Positions 34,397 through 46,905 of a stretch of DNA of 64,000 nt are shown in pieces. Each line of letters begins with the position of its first letter. Positions within the stretch are counted from its first letter, which is position 1. Made by a program: the position numbers and the translations under genes. The notes beneath the pieces are model-generated. The model was given only the letters and a program-made list of their open reading frames with translations. It was not told the DNA's origin and did no database searches. Origin of the DNA: Mytilus galloprovincialis (taxonomy: Eukaryota > Mollusca > Bivalvia > Mytilida > Mytilidae); NCBI RefSeq assembly GCF_965363235.1, contig NC_134845.1:65873261-65937260 (forward strand), given 5' to 3'.

Positions 34397-37300
34397 CTGT
34401 AAAATAGAGACTATCCAATCAAAGGGACAGAAAACAAAACATAAATTAAGCATATTAAAATAAATCAAATATATCTACATCTTTCCTTTCACACGATGTT
34501 TCCCTTAACTTTATCGAAATGTTGAATCCTTATTGAGTCTTTTACTTCGAATGCTATGTACATTGTTTCTGTTGATTAGACATGTGATGCTCTATGTTCT
34601 CTCCAGATACGCCAATTTTCTCAGCCAATAAATGCAAACGGTCATTTTTAAATTAGACCGCTATTCGTTTTCCTGTTTGAATTGTTTTACACTAGTAATT
34701 TTTGGGGTCCGTTATAGCTTGCTGCTCGGTGTGAGCCAAAGCTCCGTATTGAAGGCCGTACCTGGACCTACAATGGTTTACTTTTATAAATTGTTACATG
34801 GATGGAGACTTGTCTCATTGGCACCCATACCACATCTTCCTATCTATAATACTAAAATTACGAGGTCCAATTTGTCAGCCGTCATCACGTAAAAACGACG
34901 AATCAAAGAATTCAACTTTATTTATAACTAATATAGTACAAAGGTGTAGATTAAAAATTACACCACTCCCGGCCCTTTTGTTTTCCACGTAATTAATATT
35001 GCCAATAATTAAGAAGTTCCGGGTCGAGTCCGATACCGATACCAATAGTATATTCATCTGTTACCTTACCTTATCTGTACGTTCCGTATTTGACAGGCGC
35101 ACCACCAAACGGTGTATTCAGGATATGCTATATACACGGGTCATAATCATAGGGTTGACACTACTAAATTGTCAAATTGTTACCTATTGTAGTATTTTAA
35201 TCAGATAACAATACGAATACTATAAATAAGGCGTATAGGTACAGTTTTCAATTTGTTAGCGGGCATGACGTAAAACAGCGAATCAAAGAATTCAACTTTA
35301 ATTTATAACTAATATAGGACAATGCTGTTGATTAAAAAAATACTCCATCCCAGGACCTTTTGTTTTCCAAATAATTAATATTACCAATAATTGATAAGTT
35401 CCAGTTAGACGGGTTAAAACAGAATGATTTGAAAGCAGAGAAAACTGTGAAAACTATCTTATAATCGGCATGACTTTATCAGATGACAATACTAATACAA
35501 ATATAAGTCTTGCGCATAGTTACATACTTTAAATCAGTCACGGACCCGCGATATCACGGGTGTGTTCTAGTATCTATGATATAGCCAAGGGTGCACAATA
35601 TGGCCTTAAACAACAACAAAACTACCTGACTATCAATCAATTCATAAATTATCGTTCTTTTGTAATCTCTCTTTAATTTATATCATGGTTTACCTGATTA
35701 AGTTTTTTCTAGGACTGTTGCATTATACCATTTCTTTTCCGGTTTCCAGAAGCCCATTACTTTTTCGTTCACTGCGAAATCCTGAGAAAAAATTCAAAAC
35801 AATGTAATCATCTTTAGAATTTCACCTCTGTTTGAATGCTGCTTTAAATTTTATCAAAATATTATGTTTTAAACTAGATAGGTATACAAAGATGTGGTAT
35901 GATTTCTAGTGACACTATCACATAGACGTAAATTGATTTGGATGTAAGCAGCTATATTTTACTGTACAATATTCAACAATAAGCAATCATATGCCGTAGT
36001 GTAAGCTTTAAAAATACGATTTAACATAATGTCAAACAAGAATGTGTCCATAGTACACGGATGCCCCACTCGCACTATCATTTTCTATGTTCAGTGGACC
36101 GTGAAATTGTGGTCAAAACTTTAATTTGGAATTAAAATTAGAAAGATTAAGTCATAGGGAACATGTGTCCTAAGTTTCAAGTTGATGTAACTTTACCTTC
36201 CTCAAAAACTACCTTGACCAAAAGCATTAACCTGAAAAATGGCCGCACGGACGAACGAACAAACGGACAAACGGAGGCACAGACCAGAAAACATAATGCC
36301 CCTCTACTATTGTAGGTGGAGTATAAAAATTTAAACGTGAATATCAACGACCGATAAATAGAAATGAAATCATAGATCACAAACAGCAGCCAAAACCACC
36401 ACTAAATTACTGATTTCGGACAGACATATAACATGAACAAATGTGGCCCAATTTAACGTCAAGTAAAACGCAAACAAATATTTCAATTAAGTGTGAAGTC
36501 GTTCAAGCAATGACACATGGCTGGAAATAACTTTTAGATTATTTTTGAAGTTCACAAAAAATGCAAATGTATCATGATGTTCCGGGTTTACACCCCCTCT
36601 CACCTTTTCCGCGAACTGGATCCCAACCGGTTTTCCAAAAAAGCTGAATTGTTACACAACGTGCAAATCTGAACTTAAAAATACTAGTAATATAAATATA
36701 TGTTTTCTTTTGGGTGCTCGTTGATATTTTGCGGAGAAGACAGAAATATAACGGTTGATAGCTATAAACTACATTGCATACACATATTATAGATCTCACT
36801 GATTCACTTTGCCCAAGGCATTACAATTTTGTAATCTAAGTTTCAGTAAATTATTTCATAATCCACGACATGGGACTAGCAGAAACAAATAAAACATACT
36901 CATACTTCATACTCACATTTTTTACTTCCAATGATCTGATGTTTATCTGATTCTCAGGTCTCTTCATTTCCTTTGAAAATAATTAAAATTATAAAAAAGA
37001 CGATGTGGTATGAATGCTAATGAGACAACTATGCACAAAAGACGAAAATGACACAAACATTAACAGCTATAGGTCACCGTACGGCCTTCAACAATGAACA
37101 AAGCCAATACCGCATAGTCAGCTATAAAAGGCCCCGATAAGACAATGTAAAACAATTCAAACGAGAACACTAACGGCCTTATTTATGTAAAAAAAATGAA
37201 CGGAAAACAAATATGTAACGCATAAACAAACGACAACCACTGAATTACAGGCTCTTGACTTGGGACAGGCACATACTTAAATAATGTGGCGGGGTTAAAC

Positions 37301-39997
37301 ATGTTAGCGGGATCCCAACCCTCCCCCTAACCTGGGACAGTGGTATAACAGTACAACATAAGAACGAATTAAAGTTGAAAAAGGCTTAAATCATCAGATA
37401 GACAAAAAATACAAGTGGACGCGGCCGGGTACTTATACATCCCGACACATAAAGACACAATGAACAGACCTGAAAGTACTCGCAGTTATCTGACAGCTAG
37501 TTCAAAGCCACTAACAACTAATAAAAAAATCATGCCTCTAAGACTAAACACTCAATCCGTACACATCCAACAAACAATGGATTTAGTGTTAAGACGTCAT
37601 AAACAGCCAGAGAAAAATGACCTTGTGCAATGCCAAGTTACAGGTATCGACAGATTGTAGATGAAAATGTATATGTATATAACATACTTGTAATATTTAG
37701 TTAGCTTTTAATCTATTATTTTCTGTTTTTCTGTTATTGAATAATTTAATAAACATTTTTTTGTTATTAACAGTTAAAACATTTAAGCAATTTTTTAAAC
37801 TACAAAGACGTGAACTGGTGATCAAACAGTGTACCTCTTTTCATAAGGCATGCATCGGCTTTCTGTCACGATTAAACATGATTAAAAATACTTTGGCCAT
37901 GAACACTAGACTCTTATTTAATTGTTTTGTTTCTGACACTAAGGGTATCACATGCAACACTTTAACCCTTTCATTTACATATAAGTTCATATATAGCTAA
38001 AAGTGTCAACATAGACTGGTTTATATATTTTTGAGAGAACTAATTAATGGTTACATCTTTCTCCATGGTCTCAATAAATAGATAGTGCTGTAGCGATTCG
38101 GCTAGATGAGCTCGGAAGCCTGAGGAATTAAAATATAGAGAAAAAAAAATTATTTTCACATTAAGCATGTTTAATCAAATTCAACTCTTTAAATTTGTAA
38201 AAGGGCGAGGTCATACAAACAAGAAATGTGTCCTCAAAAGATATTATTTATAATGAGCTTCATGGACAACCGTATCTTTAATGTTATACTCAGTAGTTCA
38301 GTTATTTGTCTATATCTTTAAGCGTACAGGAAGAGTCAATTCAAGTCATATGTTGTCAAATAAATATTCATTTATCATGTTTATGTCAGGATGGACAATG
38401 ATGTAATGAACCTCTCTATGAAATCCTTGATTACTTTTAGTTTCAATCTTAACCTGACAATCTACGCTTTTTATATACTAGTAGAACAATACCGAGGCGT
38501 GACACATCAGCGTATAGCTCCGACGTACGTGTTAAAATCATGTTCGCTGCCAAAACGCTAGTAATTTTGGATGCATTCAACCTGTCAATCATATCTGTAT
38601 AACGTGTGCACAACGAGCTATAAGGGCGGATACAGCTATTTTAAAAAGGGGAGGGGGGTCCTAACCCAGGACAAAGGAAGGGGGGTGTGTTCAAATTACA
38701 TGTTCCCATTCAAATGCATTGATCGTCCAAAAAAAGGGGGGTTCCACCGGAACCCCCCCCCCCCCCTCTGGATCCGCGCCTGTTCAGTGCAATAATAAAA
38801 TCCTGCACCTGGAGTTGGGCTTTCTATGTCTAAATTATAGTGCGGTTTTGGCTGCATCTTTTGAATGTCGCCGGAAAAAAAGAAAATAATGTTATGCTCC
38901 AGGAAGCAAATTTTCCCCGTAAAACACGTTTTTCTGTACACAATTAATTCGTAGTGCATTTCTTTTAGAACATAAATGTAAATAAAAAAAATCTCACCTG
39001 CGCTTTCTCAATGAAATTTTTACAGTTTGTTGTACTACTTTTGGGACAAATTTTATCAAAATTATAGAAAACTTCATCGCCTCTAACTCAAAATATGGAC
39101 AATTTTGTGTTTAGGGTGTCTTGAAATCTTTTGACAGCTTCCGAAGTGCTATTTTTTAACCCTTTTCAGCTGAACCAAATCACTACTTTCCTGTAAAATT
39201 CTGGACCCAACTTGTTATACAGTGTAATTTCACCCCCTACTTACAATTTGAGGCATTAAACTCGAAGAAATAAATTTGGTAGGGGTATAAAAATTATTGG
39301 CAGGTAACCCACTGTTAACACTAGGGACGAAAATCAAGGGACGACAATTGTGGTCTCGGACCATATACATGTATTCAAGTGTGAGGGTTTTTCTAAAATT
39401 TGTATCCAATGTGATTTTTACTCTTAATCAAAGATTTTATTCTTATTCATTAATGAAGCATTGGAATGTGACAGTTTGTACAAGTAATTTCAACTACAAG
39501 TTTTAATATTATTTCATTGCAATATAATTTATGCTTTTGTTAATTATTCTTATTTTCATTTATCCTGATAAATCTAAAATATTGTAACTGTTATTTCATT
39601 TAACTAAAAATGTAAATTAGTAATAATTTTGATTATTTTTTGTTGACAATGCACATTTCCGTAGTACTTTTTTTTATAAAGAAAATATTTAAATTCATTC
39701 TTTACAAAAGACCGGCAAAATAACGTATTTACTGTTTTGATAGAGCCAACTTAAAACCCCGTATATATATGCTATTGTGTCGGCTTTATTTCGCCATTTT
39801 AACCAAGGCTGATAAAATAGCATATTTTATTATTTTGCCGACGCCTGAAAATTAGCCAATGCCTTAAAAACAATTATAAAAACAATTACCTCGATCTTCT
39901 TATACTGCAAGTAGCTTTTAGCATACTCAATTTGTTCTTCAAAATCTTCAATCCCTTGGATATTCAGTTTGCCATTATCAATTTTCCAATTCACCAT
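34317..39997 (-). CDS. Tudor-like domain gene, four exons, interrupted by an in-frame stop
   Basis: On the minus strand exons 39997-39890, 36970-36917, 35781-35694 and 34396-34317 join in phases 0, 0 and 1. The first starts M-V-N-W-K-I-D-N-G with ATG at 39997-39995 and forms a charged helix-like segment. The third reads N-E-K-V-M-G-F-W-K-P-E-K-K-W-Y-N-A-T-V-L-E-K-T and the fourth C-K-V-V-F-A-D-D-N-L-V-R-V. Together these have the strand pattern of a Tudor domain (V-x-A-x-W, then W-Y-x-A-x-V, then V-x-F-x-D-x), a reader of methylated Lys or Arg. Between the halves the frame is ACT TAA TCA G, so either an 81-residue protein with half a Tudor fold is made, or the gene is a recent pseudogene or null allele. 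The fourth exon keeps Tudor-like residues, which argues that the break is young. Confidence 0.72.
34650..34842 (+). repeat. partial copy of the 1-738 family, cut by the Helitron
   Basis: Same variant as 1185-1390: cgttttcctgtttgaattg, agcttgctgctcggtgtgag, cataccacatcttccta. Its end is interrupted at 34843. Confidence 0.75.
34843..35570 (+). mobile_element. Helitron-like non-autonomous element
   Basis: It starts TC (tctataatactaaaattacg), ends CTAG, and has a small hairpin (cccg-cgatatca-cggg) about ten bases before the end. The flanking bases are A on the left and T on the right, the Helitron target. Inside, a block with cgaatcaaagaattcaactt occurs twice about 381 bases apart. No Rep/helicase. 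Confidence 0.8.
35694..35781 (-). CDS. Tudor-like gene, exon 3 with in-frame TAA
   Basis: Acceptor ttttttctcag, donor gtaaac. It codes D-F-A-V-N-E-K-V-M-G-F-W onward. TAA at 35700-35698 is followed by TCA and one base of a split codon. Ignoring the TAA, the phase fits exon 4. Confidence 0.75.
36040..36325 (-). repeat. inverted copy of the gccccacc mussel repeat
   Basis: Reads aagaatgtgtccatagtaca, gcactatcattttctatgtt and ends gcccctctactattgtaggt; it lies between exons 2 and 3 of the Tudor-like gene. Confidence 0.85.
36917..36970 (-). CDS. Tudor-like gene, exon 2
   Basis: Acceptor ttattttcaaag, donor gtgagt. It codes 18 residues, E-M-K-R-P-E-N-Q-I-N-I-R-S-L-E-V-K-N, phase 0 on both sides. 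Confidence 0.68.
36990..37710 (-). repeat. near-complete inverted copy of the 1-738 repeat
   Basis: Runs from gatgtggtatgaatgctaat to the complement of the cgatacctgt start region near 37650. It lies in intron 1 of the Tudor-like gene. Confidence 0.85.
38613..38783 (+). repeat. second copy of the caggggcggatccag family
   Basis: Shares ttaaaaaggggaggggg, tcaaatgcattgatcgtcc and a ctggatccgcgcctg end with 10090-10250. It lies in intron 1 of the Tudor-like gene. Confidence 0.7.
39890..39997 (-). CDS. Tudor-like gene, first coding exon
   Basis: It codes 36 residues from M-V-N-W-K to Q-Y-K-K-I-E, donor gtaatt, phase 0. A TATA-like tatatatattta stands roughly 80-100 bases before the ATG on the minus strand. 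Confidence 0.72.
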
Positions 39998-41699
39998 TGT
40001 CACAGAGGTATATGTCGAAAACGAGCAGTTTGTTTGTCAGATGATTGATTCCAATATGATATAAAGATAAATATATATACTAATGTGGTTGATGCACGTG
40101 ACAGATGGACAAACATGTCAAATATCATACTTAATCATTCACACGGCTTTTCCCCACATGTGGTATTAACAAGATCCGATGCATGTTTCAAGATCCTTTG
40201 TGTAATCATACACTGATAAATGTATCCGTGTCATCGATATAAAATAAACATTTAAGAAACAAACACTGTTTTGTTTTACAAGTTTCTTAGTAGGATTGGA
40301 TAAATGCTATGTTAGTAACTCAGAAATTACAGTATTTAGACTACATCTAAAGTGCGTGTTGTCACTAGTACTAAGGTTCTTAAGGTCTCATCATTATATA
40401 TTTTGATAGATGCATGTATAAGAAAAACATTAAAACGCTTTGACTGTCTTCCGATATTTCAATTTGAACATTGCTACCTGCTTTAAAATAACAAATTTCA
40501 AGTAAAATAAATATTGCACCATTTAACTTTTAAATGCATTTTTTTAAATATTTGGGTAAACAAATGGTTTGTCCAGCAGTTTTTTCTATCAAAAGATGCC
40601 ATAATTGATTTTATCCGGGCACTCAGTATACCACAATTTATTAAAATGATCAGCCACGACAACAAATCATCTGTTTCTATCACAGTTTCATACTTTTGTC
40701 AGTTATTTACGGATGCTTACTTTGCTGTTTCATAAACTGCATTACATCTTTTAACAGACGTCTCAAATAGCATTTTTTTTAAACAAAAATTAAAATGTAA
40801 AATGTAAAGCTATAAACTACATTCTAGGAGCAAACTTACACGATTTGATCGTGGAGGTCAATTAAAGTGTGCACAAATGATATTAAATGTGTAACTTCAA
40901 ACAATCTTTTTGAACATACAGTTTGTCAGTTCCAAAACGACCGGTTCCAAAACGTATGATTTTATGGTTGTGTGCATGTAATAAGCAAACACCTTTTACG
41001 TATTTCATTTAGAATCTGTTAACATCTGTATTCAATTAAAGCATTTATAGGCAAATTCTAGGGAAGAGGATATACCAGATAGACCAGACCCCTTTATTGA
41101 ATTATAAACATATAGACTTTTAATCTGATCCACTCAAACGTTAACTAGTTTGCGTCTCTTAAAAACTTAGACCTCAACGCATTATACCGCTGTCACGCAT
41201 TGGCATACGATAGAGTTTTGAACCTGTATTTACAAGTTGATGAAAATTTGCAAATAGGCTGTTTTTTATCTGATTAAATCAAATATGTAATGAAAAATAT
41301 ACCTTCATGTGCTACTTTTTGAGTAAAATGAGGTCGAAATTTTGTATATTTGCTCAGAATTCAGATTTGTGACCGTATTTTCGATTTCGAGGAAATACGT
41401 AACTTTTGTGTTTTAAAGGATAAACACAAATTGTTTTTTGTTAAATAATCGGTAATTTCTGTATTTTATAAGTATCATTAAAATTATGCAATTTTTATTC
41501 AGAAAAAACTCATATATATCAAATGTTCATGAATAGGGGAAAAACGTAATTTTTTGCTGCATGTTTATCAAAATTCAAAAAATTACGCTATTAACAGTTT
41601 TATAAAATTTTGGTCACATAATCTCCTTGCAAAATAAAACAAATTGCCGTTTTTAAAAATAGGGCTCCATGCACTCGGTAGCAACGGCTTTACCTCCCC

Positions 41700-43000
41700 T
41701 GTAACTGTATCCGTACAGAGAAAGTTTACCAAGAGTGCATCATTTTCTAACACATAGCATGGATGCCAACGGCTAAGCGCGCACATGTTTTGATCATTTG
41801 TTTCTTATATATATACGCTTGCAAAGTTAACATAAGCTTTGACAAACTATACACTCGCTAAAAATGCGTCTACAGTTTGTCCTTCATCGTTTGTTAGTAC
41901 AAATGCTACATTTGTTTTTAACTTCAGCCTGATTAAACGATGTATTTGTACAGCTTTTGTAATAAGTCTGTTTACCAACACCATGTGCATGCATGCATTA
42001 TTGAAAGTTCAAACAGGGTCAGTAAACGCTAATTAAACGCTGTACTTGTTTCTATACTGTTGTAGCGTTTAGCAAACGATAAAAAACGACACACACCGTT
42101 TAAAAAAATTTGGTTAGAAAGAAATGCACTCCAAGTTCGTATACGTGAGGTGCACGCATGATGAACGCTTCACAATCGTTAGACGCGCATTGCATAAGTT
42201 TGAAGCAAGTCGAAATATAAAAGTATACGCTTGGTAGAATCTATAACTCCAGAAAAATTGTATGCAGCAAACACATTTTCATCTAGCTCTAGCGTTGGTC
42301 AAGAGTATATCTGTTCGCTACACACACGTAATAAGTACGTTACAAGGGCGTTGGAAAACGCTATATATATATAAGTTTGAAACACGTTTAGGGAACGTTG
42401 TTTACGCGACAAGATCGTTTGACCTATACTTTGACTTTTACTTGGACGAATGCAGGGCCTGTTTGTAACATATATATACGCCTGTCGTAGTTTCAGCGCT
42501 CCATGAACAGAACGTACTATATAAAACGCACATGTGGCGTATTCAAAAAGGATTCTGACATTCATATTTAAAACGTACTCTAATATTCAACGAAACTTGC
42601 TCTGACATTTATAGGGCCATATGTCCGTGAATTTACAAGACCATATGGATACAGAAGTAGTACAAAAACCCATATATAATTACATGTCCGAGACACGCCG
42701 GCGGCACGGTACGACTGAGACACATCTCATACACATTCAAATGACTTTTTTGCTATATGTATAGTTGCATCTACGTTAGAGGATCACGACAGACATAAAC
42801 TATCATACGTTACTGGAACGCCCAAACGCTTATGTACGCTTCTAGTACGTCCTAAATACGAATAAAGCTCGTTGTGCACACGAAACAAATGTGATTGAAA
42901 AGTTGAATGTGTCCAACATTTTTAGCGTATGGTCAGTGTACATGTTATTTTTACCACGCCCAGCGTACGTCGTTGCTATACGCTGATGTGTGACGCCACT
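41700..43000. other. CpG-rich, ORF-free stretch full of ACG/CGT words
   Basis: Words such as aaacgct, tacgctt, acgtac and cgttt recur far more densely than elsewhere in this AT-rich window. No gene, splice chain or inverted ends were found. From 40000 to 41700 I see only AT-rich sequence and short ORFs. Confidence 0.5.
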
Positions 43001-43169
43001 ATAACTTCATTTATTAAAGTTGTGAACATACCAAATTTGGAAACTTTACATCTTAAAGATATTTTACCAGTGCAACATTGAAAAGTTGCATATACAAGTT
43101 TCCGTGTTTGTTTTGTTATGCAGTGTACAGTTAATCTGTCTCGTTCAGATCAAAATAGTTTTTATGGTC

Positions 43170-43420
43170 TCACCCCGACGGAGGGGGCATTAAGTTTTAC
43201 ATGTACGTTTGTCCGTACGTCCCAAAATATGTTTCCATTCTCTTACTTTAGTTTGCCCTCAATACAATGCTTATTACCTGAAAACATAGACTAAGTTTGT
43301 ATTTTGAAACATTAAAACACAGAAAGTAATTGGGGCCCCGCCGAATGTCGAACGCCATATAGTGTTCAATCTGTCCATTTGTCCGTCCGTCCGCCAGTAA
43401 CAAATTGTGACCACTCTATA
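43170..43420 (+). repeat. two abutting fragments of mussel repeats with (gtccgtcc)n
   Basis: Begins tggtctcaccccgacggagg and later gccccgccgaatgtcgaacg, each followed by a gtccgt-type run. Confidence 0.6.
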
Positions 43421-43804
43421 TCTAAAGAACCGTTATGATTTCAAACTTTAAACTTGACATGTATATAAACCAACAACAGAGAGTGTGTCATTTTATGTAC
43501 AACTTCCTACATGTACGTCAAGGGTCAATGTCATGGCTCCCATCTCAATGATATCTTGTTTTGTAAGTATTTATGATACACAACAGTGCTTTGATTTCAT
43601 TTTAGCTCATTTTTAAAGTTGACCCATAACTGCTTCAATTCACCTTATATATGTTCTAATGGTATAGTTGTTCCATAGTCAATCATATCAGTATTTTATA
43701 TCATAAAGTTGCTTATATATATAGGCATATGCGGATCAATGGATGGAGGCCCTTCTGAGGAATACATTGTGTTGGCTATATAGGGAATCACTAATGCATG
43801 ACAA

Positions 43805-44262
43805 TCTGCAGCGATAGACTTTAAATCTACAGTGTTTGACTTTAAACCTACAGCCTAAGACTTTAAATCTACAGCAGTTGACCTCACATCTCCAACGCTT
43901 GCATTATATACAGCGTGACACATTATAGTGAGATGACCAGTTTCTCTGAAGCACAGAAGATACAGTGACAGATAATGTTCTTATTTCTAGATATCGTTTT
44001 GACTAAACAAACTTGATTGATATGGAGAAGAGAGAATATTATATTTTGGTTACAATGACATTACTGATATGCCTAACAGTAGCGGACCCAGAACTTTTTT
44101 AAGGAGTGGGTCAATTGACTGACCTAAGAATGCCCGCTCCCGTCATAGTCTATCGCTTAGATCTAAAGTCTTACGCTGAACATTTAAAATCATGCGTTGA
44201 CTTTACATCTCCGGCGCTTGAATTTACATCTCCATCACTTGACTTTAAATCTCTGATTCATT
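43805..44262 (+). repeat. degenerate ~20-bp minisatellite in two blocks
   Basis: Units like gactttaaatctacagcg recur at 43815-43910 and, more diverged (gactttacatctccggcgct), at 44165-44262. No gene here. Confidence 0.65.
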
Positions 44263-44284
44263 GCATTGCACAAGGTTCTGTTTT

Positions 44285-44540
44285 TCTTTGACTGTTAACG
44301 ACGTTTGTACATTAACTCCATTGGATGTTGGATGTGTACTGAATGATAATTTAGTCCAAGGTGCCTAATTTTACATTAGTTACTACATGTATCTGCTTTG
44401 AAGACGCTGTTAGTAAATGCGAGTACTTTTAGATCTGTACTTACGTTTCTTTTAGTTGTTGGAATGTACAAGTATAAACCAAGCCACGTCGGACGTTTTG
44501 TTTTTGAAAAACGACATATTGTTAGAATCCTCAGTAAACA
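44285..44540 (+). repeat. partial copy of the 1-738 repeat (5' segment)
   Basis: Contains ccattggatgttggatgtgt and agccacgtcgg. Confidence 0.75.
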
Positions 44541-44834
44541 CATGCCAGACCTTTATATTGTGAATATAAGAGAATACTGATATACTTTTTGGAATATGAC
44601 ACTTAATGTAAAATAAATTCATGATACATTAGCCATAATTATTTGTCTTTTGTTGAAGACGGTGTTTTCTAAATCTGTATTACTTTATGTTGCAGTCAAT
44701 ATAGCAAAGTATATTCCTTAAATCTTTTTGTATATCTATTTGCAAACTGAAAAGTTTTCAGGTACAAAAAAATGTAGCTCATTTTTTTTAAAGGAAATAT
44801 GAGAAATGTGAAGGGAACTAAGTACTTTAGCAAG

Positions 44835-44960
44835 ACATAGGTCACCGTACGACCTTCAACAATGAGCAAAGCCCATATTGAATAGTCAGCTATAAAAGGC
44901 CTCGAAATGAAAATGTTAAACAATTCAAACGAGACAACTAACGGCCTAATTTATATATAA
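44835..44960 (-). repeat. partial inverted copy of the 1-738 repeat
   Basis: Contains aggtcaccgtacgaccttca and attcaaacgag. Confidence 0.75.
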
Positions 44961-45184
44961 AAACAATGAAATGACTAGATTGTTTACACACAAATTAAAG
45001 TAAAGAAATTGAGTGAACTCTTTCACAATTCATTGTTAAAACAAGGCGCGAGATAGATCCAACTGGTTTGAAAGAGTTGAGTAATTTCAGAACTTAACCG
45101 GATGGAATAAATTACTATAGATATACAATTTCTATTGGAAGTTAATCTTCTATGGTTCTTGTGATATGCAATAACTTGTGTTTA

Positions 45185-45298
45185 TTAGAAATATAAATTG
45201 ATCTCATTATATCGTTTAACACATCTACAGGAAATAAAGCATCTGTTTTTATTGACATGCTGACATCCGTGATTTTGTCTGTAGTTCAGCGTTGAACC
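45185..45298 (-). CDS. weak candidate cysteine-rich last exon (37 aa)
   Basis: On the minus strand a good acceptor (aatcaattgcag) is followed by an open frame with four cysteines (H-G-C-Q-H, then N-R-C-F-I-S-C-R-C) and TAA. No matching upstream exon was found. Short cysteine-rich ends occur in many bivalve secreted peptides, but this could be chance. Confidence 0.2.
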   Translation of the reverse strand, partial: GSTLNYRQNHGCQHVNKNRCFISCRCVKRYNEINLYF

Positions 45299-45779
45299 CT
45301 GCAATTGATTATATATACTAATAATTAAATGATTATGTTGTTAGATATATTAGAACTTCACGTCTGGACGACTACTGATAAAATCACCTAAATACACAAA
45401 TTAAGATATGTATGTTCCGAAGGATATCAATAATACAAGCATATTAGCGTTTATCATAATCTAACTAAATAATAATACAATAAATTACAAAATCATATTT
45501 TTATATTTGAGAAGAAAAATAAAACTACATGTAATGCATTCAAATTGAATCCCTTCAAATTTAAAACTATTGAAATTTGAATATTTATTTTCAATGCTTT
45601 AGTGATGAATAAAACCTTTTGAAAAACATTATTCACTGTATTTTTCCAAAGTAGGAAATTTAACCTTATACCTTGTAAAATAAAATAATCACACTTTAAT
45701 TACTTGGATGGATATACAAATTAGTCAGTAATTGAATTTTGAAAAGGAATGACACTAGCGGAAGTTGATATTTATAAGA

Positions 45780-45870
45780 GGGACTGTCACAGTCAAACTC
45801 ATAGTTCGAAAATAAACCGATAACGCCATGGCTAAAAAAGAAAACCACAAACAGACAGATAATATACTGA
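45780..45870 (+). repeat. dispersed mussel repeat (ccatggctaaa family), short copy
   Basis: Contains gaaaataaaccgataacgcc then atggctaaaaaag. From 45870 to 46780 I see only low-complexity C/A runs (45985-46012) and a small repeat fragment near 46150-46330. Confidence 0.65.
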
Positions 45871-46785
45871 TTTAAATGGAAAAAATGTAGTAGGTCTGTT
45901 AAGTGAGTTTCAACAAAAGAAAGATGTCTTATAATTTAAACATTTATAAATAATAGCTGCACTACCTATCAATTAAACCTTGAAGTCCCCCCCCCCAAAA
46001 AAAAAAAAAAAAATAGCCCAAGTCATAAAATGTCTGAAATTTTAATCTTAGATTCAGATGTTGTCTTCATCATAACTTACGATCATATTAAACTAAGAAT
46101 AGAAATATGGTCACTTTGGTTTTCTTTCGACCGACAGTAAAACTCTTGTTAAGTGGTTTGTCTATTTGACTGTGCCGGATGTATAAGTACACAACCACGT
46201 CCGATCAGAATCTGTATTTAAGGACCGACATATATAGTGGTTGTATTGTAATTTTTTGTCGTCCTGATTATGCCTGCTCTCTTGTCGGATTATTGTCTGT
46301 TTGGCACATTCCCGAATTCCATTCTCAATTTTAATATTTGCCACTGAACTTTATGAAACCAACAATCAATCAGTCCGTATAAATCATAAACATGCTTCTA
46401 TACCAAGGCGTCATTAAAGTTTATGGAAGTCTTAAAACGTTAATCTCAAAATGTATCTTAATGTTAATTAAAACATATTAAGTCCCTTTAGAAGTATAAC
46501 TAGTTTATGAAAAAAAGAAATATTTCCAAACATGTTCTCTGAATATTGTCTTTTGATCATAAAATGACGGTTTGACAAATTTATCGATGTCCAACTTTTT
46601 TACAATAGACTGCACTTAAATATTACCGACATCTACGACGGAATGAATGAATGTCAAATCTCTGTTCCGCGACAAAATGACGCAGGTTCTACATAATTGT
46701 ACAAAAATGTTTTTACAGTTGTATACATTGTACCTATATTTCCATTGTGTTTGATATACCAGTAGCATAAACATTTTATATACTA

Positions 46786-46905
46786 TTTTAAGTGACATGG
46801 GGCCTCAGCCACTCCGTAAAAGGATACCGTATATGAAGCAACCAATTTTAAGTAGCATGGGGCCTCGGCCACTCCGTAACAGGATACCGTATATGAAGCA
46901 ACCAA
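46786..46905 (+). repeat. 60-bp exact-register tandem duplication
   Basis: ggggcctc-gccactccgta and aggataccgtatatgaagca recur exactly 60 bases apart, with only a few differences between the units. Confidence 0.92.

Noticed and set aside
38998..39086. Possible extra exon of the Tudor-like gene, with donor gcgcag/gtgag
   Set aside because: No acceptor gives phase 0 without a stop in this or the next exon, while skipping it joins exons 1 and 2 perfectly.
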